This document shows positions 1-5,255 of a stretch of 6,865 bases of DNA, piece after piece. The translations under genes and the position numbers were made by a program. Position 1 is the stretch's first letter, and each line of letters starts with the position of its first letter. The notes under the pieces were generated by a model. That model searched no databases. It worked only from the letters and a program-made list of their open reading frames with translations, and was not told where the DNA came from. The DNA is from Planctomycetaceae bacterium (GTDB lineage Bacteria; Planctomycetota; Planctomycetia; Pirellulales; UBA1268): positions 1 through 6,865 of the forward strand of contig SIAG01000227.1 in the NCBI GenBank assembly GCA_009691925.1. The letters are read 5' to 3'.

Positions 1-41
1 CGATCCACGGCTTCGGGAGTCGGCTCGCCTTCGATTTCTGA
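1..41 (+). CDS. Possible 3' end of an upstream gene, unidentified
   Basis: Reading from base 3, the window opens with twelve codons (IHGFGSRLAFDF) followed by TGA at 39-41. Ten of the twelve codons end in G or C, which matches the codon bias of the recognised genes. The other open plus-strand frame with an early stop (TAG at 55-57) has a much weaker third-position bias, so I prefer the 41 end. That would leave 21 bases before the HpnG-like gene at 63, consistent with one transcription unit. Too little is visible to name the product. In hopanoid clusters the neighbour of hpnG is often hpnH, a radical-SAM adenosylhopane synthase, but nothing in these residues shows that. Confidence 0.3.
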   Translation, partial: IHGFGSRLAFDF

Positions 42-62
42 TTCCCGTCCCGGATAGGTGTC

Positions 63-809
63 ATGACTCGATTACCCCCGCAACGCTGTGCCGCCGGCTT
101 CATCTTTGCCCTCGAGATCGAGGCCGATCCATTCGCCGCGCGCGTTCGCGACGCGACGACCCTCCGCGGCCCGGTGCTGTCGTTTCATGAGGGGACGATC
201 GCCGGACGACGGGTGGCCTGGGTCGTGTCGGGCGCCGGGATTGCCGCTGCCGGCCGGGCCGCCACGGTGCTCCTTGAGGGGCACGCCCCCGCACTCTTGG
301 TCAGCGCTGGATTCGCAGGGGGCCTCGACCCGGCGCTCGCCCGGGGGGCTGTGGTGCTCGCCACCGGCACGGTGCGCGGGGGTGCTCCACGATTTCCTCT
401 TGCTCGGTTCGCCGCGCTGCTTCCGGCCGCCTCGACCGACGTGGACATCGCTACCGTCGACTCGATCGTGGCCACGACCGCGGCGAAGCGCGACCTCCGC
501 GCTGCCACCGGCGCTGCCATCGTCGACATGGAGACCCACGCCGTGGCCGCGGCCGCCGCCGCGACAACGACCCCCTGTGCCTCGGTGCGAATTGTGTCGG
601 ACGCGGCGGGGGATGAACTTCCTGCCGACATCGCCCGGCTCGTGACCCCCCAGTCGGCCTTCCGCCGCGCCGGGGCCGCCCTGGCCGCGATCGGCCGCAA
701 GCCCGCCGCCGCCGGGACCCTGTGGCGGCTGTGGGAGCACGCCGTTGTCGATGGTCGGACCCTCGCCGCGGCGCTCGAACGCCTCGTCGCCGCCCTCCCG
801 GAAGAATGA
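63..809 (+). CDS. hpnG: Nucleoside phosphorylase/nucleosidase-family protein, HpnG-like
   Basis: This 248-residue protein belongs to the PNP/UDP phosphorylase superfamily, the fold of MTA/SAH nucleosidase and of HpnG. The diagnostic parts are in the usual order: an N-terminal strand ending in ALEIEAD (about 16-22, with Glu20 at the place of the nucleosidase catalytic Glu), the glycine-rich SAGFAGGLDP (81-90), VDMETHAVA (154-162, Glu157 at the ribose-contacting position) and RIVSDAAGDELP (176-187, Asp180 at the purine-contacting position). HpnG is known to release adenine from adenosylhopane, giving a ribosyl-hopane that becomes bacteriohopanetetrol. The assignment to HpnG rather than MTA/SAH nucleosidase or futalosine hydrolase rests mainly on the squalene genes next door and is an inference. 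The ATG at 63 follows a modest ribosome-binding stretch (GGATAGGTG, 51-59). The middle of the protein is very alanine-rich. It is convergent with hpnE, 42 bases away, so it is not in the hpnCDE operon. I see no signal peptide or membrane segment. Confidence 0.62.
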   Translation: MTRLPPQRCAAGFIFALEIEADPFAARVRDATTLRGPVLSFHEGTIAGRRVAWVVSGAGIAAAGRAATVLLEGHAPALLVSAGFAGGLDPALARGAVVLATGTVRGGAPRFPLARFAALLPAASTDVDIATVDSIVATTAAKRDLRAATGAAIVDMETHAVAAAAAATTTPCASVRIVSDAAGDELPADIARLVTPQSAFRRAGAALAAIGRKPAAAGTLWRLWEHAVVDGRTLAAALERLVAALPEE

Positions 810-851
810 TCGAAGGGCGGCGCGGCTCGGACAAGGCCGCTCATGCGCCGA

Positions 852-2255
852 TCAGGCCCCGAACAGCAATCGGGCCAGCAGGCCGCGGGGCAAATCGGGG
901 GAAAGCCCGCGGTCCTGGCGGCGAAGTCCCTCCGGCAAGACCACCGGCAGCAGCGTCGCCGCCGCGATTCGACCACTCCGCACGGCCCCTTCCATCGTCG
1001 ATGGCCACCCCGTGGCGGTCCAATCCCCCGCCAACGCCATATTCCTGATGCTGGTGGCGGCCCCGGGGCGGACGGCATCGACGCCGGGGCGCACCGAGAG
1101 GACGGCGGTCGGATCGGTCACCACCCGGCTGCCGAGGAGCGTTGCGGTCCGCGCTCCCGGAAACACCGCCCGGAGCTCGTTCACGACCGTGGCCACGAGT
1201 CGATCGCGATCACCCCCGAGCAGGCCTCGCGAAGCGCTAATCACGACCTGGCAGTAGCCCAGCCCGGGCGCGCCTTCAGCGGCCTCGGACCGAAACACCC
1301 ACTGCGACACGCGCCCCACGAGCACGGCATGGGGTAGATCGATGGCTTGCCGGTCGAACCACAGATGAACGGCCGTGATCGGCGACGCCGCGAGTCGTTC
1401 CTCGGCCTGCGGAACCAACTCCGGCACCAGTCGCGCTGCGGCCCGCCACGGGACGGCGACGACGACACCCTCGCAGGCCAACACACCGCCCGGGATGCAG
1501 ACACCACGGACTTCGCCTCCGTCGCGCTCGATGCCCAGGGCGGGCATGCCTGTCTCGATCCGGACGCCGCTCTCCCGCAACCAGTCGAGCAATCGCTCAC
1601 CGAAGAGAACGCCCAGCGGCTCCACGGGAACATGGAGATCGGCGGCTTGAGGGTGGGCGAGAAACCCGTCGACAGCCACCTTCCGTGCCGCCGACACGCT
1701 GACCAGATCGATCGATTCGCCGAGGGCACTTTCCAGGACCGGTTGCCAGAAGAGCCGAATGACCCGCTCCGGCTGGCCGATCCGCTCGAGCCACGCCGCC
1801 GCGGTGTCATCCAGCGCCGCACCACGAGCGCGGGCGAGGCGGAGCATTCCGAGGCCGAGCCGGGCACGCTCCCACCAGGAGAAGTGCCGCATCCCGAACA
1901 GGAGCGGAGCGAGGTGGAGCGGCGCCGGCAGGCTCGACCATGGGGTGCATGCCGAGCGATCCCCCTCCGGCGAGATGAACCACAGAGTCCGGTCGTGCCG
2001 CAGGCTCTCCGCAAACCCCGCCCGACGGGCGAGATCGAGGAAGTTCGTGCAGCACCCCATGGCGACATGCTGGCAGGCGTCGACGAGCCCGCCACCGACG
2101 GGATCATCGAACGAGGCGGCGCGGCCGCCGACCCGCCGCCGCGCCTCGAGCACCGTCACCCGACAGCCCCCCTCGACGAGCGCCGCGGCAGCCGCTAGGC
2201 CGGCCAAGCCCGCACCGACGACGACGACATGAGGCGGGGTGGGAGCGTTCACCAT
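852..2255 (-). CDS. hpnE: Hydroxysqualene reductase, FAD-dependent (HpnE)
   Basis: This 467-residue flavoprotein is the last gene of the hpnC-hpnD-hpnE operon. HpnE uses FAD to reduce hydroxysqualene to squalene and is related to phytoene desaturases and other FAD amine oxidases. The N-terminus has the dinucleotide-binding fold: GAGLAG at 14-19, the acidic residue Glu37 that ends the second strand and binds the adenosine ribose, then RVGGRA at 41-46. The HpnE-style DACQHVAMGC lies at about 59-68. The C-terminal FAD motif is clear: LAGDW (408-412), then GWPSTMEGAVRSG (416-428). Length is normal for the family. Its ATG overlaps the end of hpnD by 7 bases in the string ATGGTGA, with a GGGGGAT ribosome-binding stretch about nine bases upstream, so translation is probably coupled to hpnD. 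A GTG one codon later is a possible alternative start. The tail after residue 440 is arginine- and leucine-rich; its role is unclear. Confidence 0.93.
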   Translation of the reverse strand: MVNAPTPPHVVVVGAGLAGLAAAAALVEGGCRVTVLEARRRVGGRAASFDDPVGGGLVDACQHVAMGCCTNFLDLARRAGFAESLRHDRTLWFISPEGDRSACTPWSSLPAPLHLAPLLFGMRHFSWWERARLGLGMLRLARARGAALDDTAAAWLERIGQPERVIRLFWQPVLESALGESIDLVSVSAARKVAVDGFLAHPQAADLHVPVEPLGVLFGERLLDWLRESGVRIETGMPALGIERDGGEVRGVCIPGGVLACEGVVVAVPWRAAARLVPELVPQAEERLAASPITAVHLWFDRQAIDLPHAVLVGRVSQWVFRSEAAEGAPGLGYCQVVISASRGLLGGDRDRLVATVVNELRAVFPGARTATLLGSRVVTDPTAVLSVRPGVDAVRPGAATSIRNMALAGDWTATGWPSTMEGAVRSGRIAAATLLPVVLPEGLRRQDRGLSPDLPRGLLARLLFGA

Positions 2256-3133
2256 GAGTCACTGATCCCCCGGGGGCCGGTGGCAACCGATACCAAGGCC
2301 GCCCCCGCCAGGAGCATTTTCGGTGGGCTGACACGCAAGGAAAAAATCCCAGCGCCGCTTTGTCGCACAGCATGGAAGATGGTCCGGTAGGCCCCATACA
2401 TCGCCCGGAAGACGATCCGCCCGTCGGTGGAGAGGAGTCCGTCGAGGGCCCGGGCGCACCGGTAATAGCCATCGGCCCTGGCCACCTCGATCTCCGCGAG
2501 TCGATGGAGGGCATCGGTCACATCCGGACGACGGAGGTCGGCGCGGCTGCATCCGGCAGCGGCCAGATCCGCGGCAGGCAGATAGAGCCTGCCGCGGTCG
2601 AGATCCTCCGGGATATCGCGGAGGATGTTCGTCAGTTGGAAAGCCAATCCGCAGGCGTGAGCGGCGGGGATCGCCTCCGACGAACGGAATCCCCAGATGT
2701 GGATCGCCGCCAGACCGACGGCGCTGGCGACGCGGCCGCAGTAGCGCTCGAGCGCCTCGACATCGGGAATCTCCAGAGGATGGAGATCCATCCGCACGCC
2801 GTCGAGCACGCCCCGGAGGTAGTCGGGGGGAATGCCGTAACGGCGGACGGTGTCGACGAGCGCACGGATCACCGGGTCGGCCGAATCGCCCCCCCGCAAG
2901 GCCCCTTCGAGATCGGCGGCGAAGGCATCGAGGGCCGCTTCCGCAGCCTGGGGATCGACCCGCTCCCCCGAGCCGCCGTCGACGATGTCATCCGCGCGGC
3001 GGCAGAAGGCGTAGAGCGCCGTGGTGCCACGGCGTTTCTCCGCGGGGAGCAGACGAATCGGCAAGCTGAAGCTCGAGTTGCTTCGTCTCAGGAGCGCGGC
3101 GCAGGCGTCGTGATCAGCGGCAAGCCCGTTCAT
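2249..3133 (-). CDS. hpnD: Presqualene diphosphate synthase (HpnD)
   Basis: This 294-residue enzyme of the squalene/phytoene synthase family condenses two farnesyl diphosphates head to head into presqualene diphosphate. Both magnesium-binding aspartate motifs are intact: ALYAFCRRADDIVD (39-52, with DDIVD at 48-52) and QLTNILRDIPEDLDRGRLYLP (166-186, with Asp173 and Asp177). The conserved SNSSF near the N-terminus (18-22) and the YLP after the second motif are also typical. I place the start at the ATG at 3133, which overlaps the hpnC stop as ATGA. An in-frame ATG 81 bases upstream (3214) would add 27 arginine- and glycine-rich residues with no family support. The preceding GGGGGAAG can serve as a ribosome-binding site. 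HpnD is a paralogue of the adjacent HpnC, so the pair reflects an old duplication. The C-terminal stretch MLLAGAALVSVATG (273-286) is hydrophobic and could help membrane association, an inference. Confidence 0.93.
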   Translation of the reverse strand: MNGLAADHDACAALLRRSNSSFSLPIRLLPAEKRRGTTALYAFCRRADDIVDGGSGERVDPQAAEAALDAFAADLEGALRGGDSADPVIRALVDTVRRYGIPPDYLRGVLDGVRMDLHPLEIPDVEALERYCGRVASAVGLAAIHIWGFRSSEAIPAAHACGLAFQLTNILRDIPEDLDRGRLYLPAADLAAAGCSRADLRRPDVTDALHRLAEIEVARADGYYRCARALDGLLSTDGRIVFRAMYGAYRTIFHAVRQSGAGIFSLRVSPPKMLLAGAALVSVATGPRGISDSW

Positions 3134-4128
3134 CGCTTCCCCCGGAACGCGTCGGCGAGGGCCCCACCGGCGACGGCGCCCGCCGCCCGGGCCGCCAGGC
3201 GGGCCTTCTGCCATCGGCCCAGCGACGGGCGGGTACGGAGGGTGTCGAAGCCGATGGTCTCGATTGCATCGGCCACGGCACGTCCCCCGGCGAGAAACAT
3301 CCCAATTGCCCCGCGCAGGCTCCGTGGTGCCAGGCGGGCCAGCGGGGCGCCGGCATCGAACAGGCTCCGGGCCCAGTCGACCTCGTCACGGATCAGGGCC
3401 CTGAAGGGCGGGGGGCCAGCAGGCTCGTCGAGGCACGACTCGGCGACACCGTGACGGCGGAGATCCTCGGCCGGCAGGTAGACCCGGCCAGCGCGCCGAT
3501 CGCGGCAGACATCCTGCCAGAAGTTCACCAATTGCAGCCCCGTGCAGATCCGATCCGACATCGCCACCAACTCCGGATCCCGACAGCCGTCGAGCGCGAG
3601 GACGATGCGGCCGACCGGATCGGCGGAGCGCCGACAGTAGGCGACCAGTTCGTCGCGCGTCTCATACCTGACGGTGATCGCAGCGGCATCGAACCGCTGG
3701 TCCTCGTCGAAGGCGTCGAGGAGGTGGGCGAAAGGCTCGATCCCCACCGCGGTGCGGCGCACCGTGTCGGCCAGCGCCACAAACACCGGATGATCGGGGC
3801 GGCCTGCGAAGCAGGACTCGAGCCGCCGCCGCCACCCCTGCAGCGCTTCTCCCGCTGCGGCCGGCGAGGCCGCCTCGTCGGCGAGGTCGTCGCTCCACCG
3901 GGCGTAGGCGTAGACGTTGGCGAGATCCTGACGGAGCCGGGACGGAACGATCCGACTGGCCACGGTGAAGTTCTCGTAGTGACTCTCCGCGACCCGCCGG
4001 CACCAAGCCTCGGCGGCGGCCAGATTGAGGTCGGGCGGCAACTCATGGAGGGCCCACGGGGTGGTATCGCGAGAGTCGGGATCGGCGTTCCGGACGGCAA
4101 TCGTCGGCTGGATGGTGGGGCGGACCAT
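3130..4128 (-). CDS. hpnC: Hydroxysqualene synthase (HpnC)
   Basis: This 332-residue protein is the first gene of the squalene operon. HpnC converts presqualene diphosphate, the product of HpnD, to hydroxysqualene. It has the HpnC-type SHYENFTVAS (49-58), the first aspartate motif SDDLADE (79-85) and the second NFWQDVCRDRRAGRVYLP (202-219, with Asp206 and Asp210). The NFWQDV form distinguishes it from HpnD, which carries NILRD. The family domain begins only around residue 33, so the first 30 residues are an unconserved-looking extension. No closer in-frame ATG exists before the domain, and no Shine-Dalgarno stretch precedes the ATG at 4128, so the start is probable but not certain. A TTG at codon 30 would be an alternative. 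The stop overlaps the hpnD start by four bases (ATGA). It is transcribed divergently from ispH across 131 bases. Confidence 0.92.
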   Translation of the reverse strand: MVRPTIQPTIAVRNADPDSRDTTPWALHELPPDLNLAAAEAWCRRVAESHYENFTVASRIVPSRLRQDLANVYAYARWSDDLADEAASPAAAGEALQGWRRRLESCFAGRPDHPVFVALADTVRRTAVGIEPFAHLLDAFDEDQRFDAAAITVRYETRDELVAYCRRSADPVGRIVLALDGCRDPELVAMSDRICTGLQLVNFWQDVCRDRRAGRVYLPAEDLRRHGVAESCLDEPAGPPPFRALIRDEVDWARSLFDAGAPLARLAPRSLRGAIGMFLAGGRAVADAIETIGFDTLRTRPSLGRWQKARLAARAAGAVAGGALADAFRGKR

Positions 4129-4137
4129 GGGGCGGAC
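4116..4137 (-). repeat. Short tandem repeat across the hpnC start codon
   Basis: On the minus strand the ten bases GTCCGCCCCA occur twice with a 12-base period. The first copy ends in the A of the hpnC ATG and the second begins directly after that ATG. The repeat occupies the place where a ribosome-binding site would be expected and contains no purine-rich stretch. It may have arisen by slippage or local duplication. Confidence 0.75.
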
Positions 4138-4166
4138 GGCTTTTTTTTAGATGCACGGCGGGAACA

Positions 4167-4184
4167 AAAGCCATGGATGGCTTT
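4167..4184. repeat. Perfect palindrome AAAGCCAT-GG-ATGGCTTT
   Basis: Eight-base inverted arms flank a two-base GG centre. The dyad lies midway between the divergent hpnC and ispH starts and just upstream of the candidate ispH promoter. Its size and symmetry suit a dimeric transcription factor. A two-base loop makes an RNA hairpin less likely unless the inner pairs open. Function is inferred from position only. Confidence 0.55.
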
Positions 4185-4198
4185 GCCAGCGGAAAGCT

Positions 4199-4208
4199 AG
4201 GATATCCT
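4199..4208. repeat. Perfect palindrome AGGATATCCT
   Basis: A ten-base self-complementary sequence sits 14 bases after the 18-base palindrome and overlaps the candidate -10 element of ispH. It could be part of an operator or simply a chance dyad created by the -10-like bases. A palindrome of this length is only weak evidence on its own. Confidence 0.35.
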
Positions 4209-4259
4209 CTTCCCGTCCTGATCGCCCCCGCTCCCGCCAATTCCAGCCTGGAACGCACG

Positions 4260-5216
4260 ATGAACATCCTCCTTGCCGGCCCCCGCGGTTTCTGTGCCGG
4301 CGTCAACATGGCGATCGAAACGCTCGAGACGGCGATCCGGATTCATGGCACCCCAATTTACGTCTACCACGAAATCGTCCACAACAAGCATGTCGTCGAG
4401 CGGTTCGAGCGCGAGGGGGCCGTATTCGTCGACCGGGTCGAGGACATCCCCGAAGGAGCGGTGCTCCTGTTTTCCGCCCATGGTGTCGCCCCGGAGGTCA
4501 GGCGGGTTGCCGCCGAGCGCCGCCTCCTGGCGATCGATGCCACCTGCCCACTGGTGACGAAGGTTCACCTCGAGGCGATCAAGTACGCCAAGAGCGGCCA
4601 CCAGATCGTGCTCATCGGCCACGAGGGGCATGACGAGGTGATCGGCACGATGGGGCAGGCCCCGGAGGCCTTCACGCTCGTCGATTCGCCGGAGGAGGTC
4701 GACCGTCTCCCCTTCGGCCCGGAGGATCGTCTCGCCTATCTGACGCAGACGACCCTCTCGGTCGACGACGCTTCGCGGATCATCATCCGCCTGAAAGCTC
4801 GGTTTCCCCACATCGTTGGCCCCCCGAAGGACGACATCTGCTACGCGACCCAGAACCGCCAGGAGGCGGTCCGCGTGCTCGCCGACAGCGCCGATGTCGT
4901 GATCGTGCTCGGGAGCCAAAACAGCTCCAACAGCCAGCGGCTGGCCGAGCTCTCCCGCGAACGGGGCATCCCCTCCCATCTCATCGACGGCGTGAGCGAA
5001 ATCGACCCGGCGTGGTTCCGCGGCGACGAGACGGTGGTGATCACCGCCGGGGCGAGCGCCCCGGAGAGCGTCGTGCAGGACTGCGTGGCTTGGCTGCAGG
5101 ATCGCTACGGGGCGACCGTGGAGGAGCGGTCGATCCGCGAGGAGGATGTCTACTTCCCGCTCCCGCGAGAATTGCGCTCCGGCGCCGCCTCGCGCCCGCT
5201 GACTCCTGACTCCTGA
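4260..5216 (+). CDS. ispH: 4-hydroxy-3-methylbut-2-enyl diphosphate reductase (IspH)
   Basis: This 318-residue iron-sulfur enzyme catalyses the last step of the MEP pathway, reducing HMBPP to IPP and DMAPP. All known active-site positions are present: cluster cysteines Cys12 (in RGFCAGV), Cys96 (DATCPLV) and Cys194 (DDICYATQNRQ); the diphosphate-binding histidines His41 (EIVHN), His74 (SAHGV) and His124; the proton-relay Glu126 in HEGHDE; Thr164/Thr165 in LTQTT; Ser222 and Asn224 in GSQNSSNS; and Ser266 in TAGASAPE. I chose the ATG at 4260 because it places the first cysteine at residue 12, as in the E. coli enzyme, although only a weak GGA precedes it. The in-frame ATG at 4173 would add 29 unconserved residues and starts inside a palindrome. 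Divergent from hpnC, it supplies the precursors of squalene. After about residue 306 the tail looks unconserved and its end is encoded by a short tandem repeat. It converges on ettA with a 39-base gap. Confidence 0.97.
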   Translation: MNILLAGPRGFCAGVNMAIETLETAIRIHGTPIYVYHEIVHNKHVVERFEREGAVFVDRVEDIPEGAVLLFSAHGVAPEVRRVAAERRLLAIDATCPLVTKVHLEAIKYAKSGHQIVLIGHEGHDEVIGTMGQAPEAFTLVDSPEEVDRLPFGPEDRLAYLTQTTLSVDDASRIIIRLKARFPHIVGPPKDDICYATQNRQEAVRVLADSADVVIVLGSQNSSNSQRLAELSRERGIPSHLIDGVSEIDPAWFRGDETVVITAGASAPESVVQDCVAWLQDRYGATVEERSIREEDVYFPLPRELRSGAASRPLTPDS

Positions 5217-5217
5217 C
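5200..5217 (+). repeat. TGACTCC tandem repeat spanning the ispH stop
   Basis: Two full copies and a four-base partial copy of TGACTCC end the ispH reading frame. The third TGA, at 5214-5216, is the stop codon; the first two are read out of frame. The repeat length of seven means a gain or loss of one unit would shift the frame and change the C-terminal residues only. Confidence 0.75.
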
Positions 5218-5255
5218 CTCGAGTCTCCGACGAGGGCACCTCCGCCCGCCGCCAA

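Larger units (their letters stand above)
4129..4259. promoter_or_regulatory. Divergent promoter region between hpnC and ispH
   Basis: These 131 bases separate the hpnC and ispH start codons and must hold the ispH promoter and probably the hpnCDE promoter. The stretch is visibly richer in A and T than the flanking genes. It contains a T8 run (4141-4148) and two perfect palindromes. For ispH, a weak -10-like TATCCT (4203-4208) lies 14-15 bases after TTTGCC/TTGCCA (4182-4188). The spacing is short and the match poor, so I do not call an exact promoter. No convincing pair of boxes was found toward hpnC. Confidence 0.5.

Noticed and set aside
822..840. Possible terminator hairpin GCGGC...GCCGC between the convergent HpnG-like gene and hpnE
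   Set aside because: Only five base pairs with a nine-base loop and no T-run on either strand; such short GC inverted repeats are common by chance in this sequence.
185..1078. Minus-strand open frame (297 codons) opposite the HpnG-like gene and the end of hpnE
   Set aside because: Low-complexity Ala/Arg/Ser/Pro translation without any domain; it overlaps hpnE on the same strand in another frame as well as the phosphorylase gene.
1347..2198. Plus-strand open frame (283 codons) opposite hpnE
   Set aside because: Shadow of hpnE, which has both FAD-binding motifs in the other strand; the translation has no recognisable motif.
3134..3214. Upstream in-frame ATG for hpnD
   Set aside because: It would overlap hpnC by 85 bases and add a Gly/Arg-rich segment without family support; the ATG at 3133 forms a normal ATGA overlap.
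2360..3454. Long plus-strand open frame (364 codons) opposite hpnD and hpnC
   Set aside because: It is antisense to two well-supported genes and resembles no protein family. Long stop-free antisense frames are expected in G+C-rich coding DNA.
4141..4148. T8 run as the tail of an intrinsic terminator
   Set aside because: The preceding plus-strand bases show a direct repeat and not a stable stem, and no gene ends there on the plus strand.
4173..4259. Upstream in-frame ATG giving IspH 29 extra residues
   Set aside because: It lies in the palindrome, has no ribosome-binding site, and would displace the first cluster cysteine from position 12.
4197..5255. Minus-strand open frame (352 codons) covering ispH
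   Set aside because: IspH on the plus strand has every catalytic residue. The antisense product is rich in Asp, Arg, Gly and His, as expected from complementing GC-biased codons.
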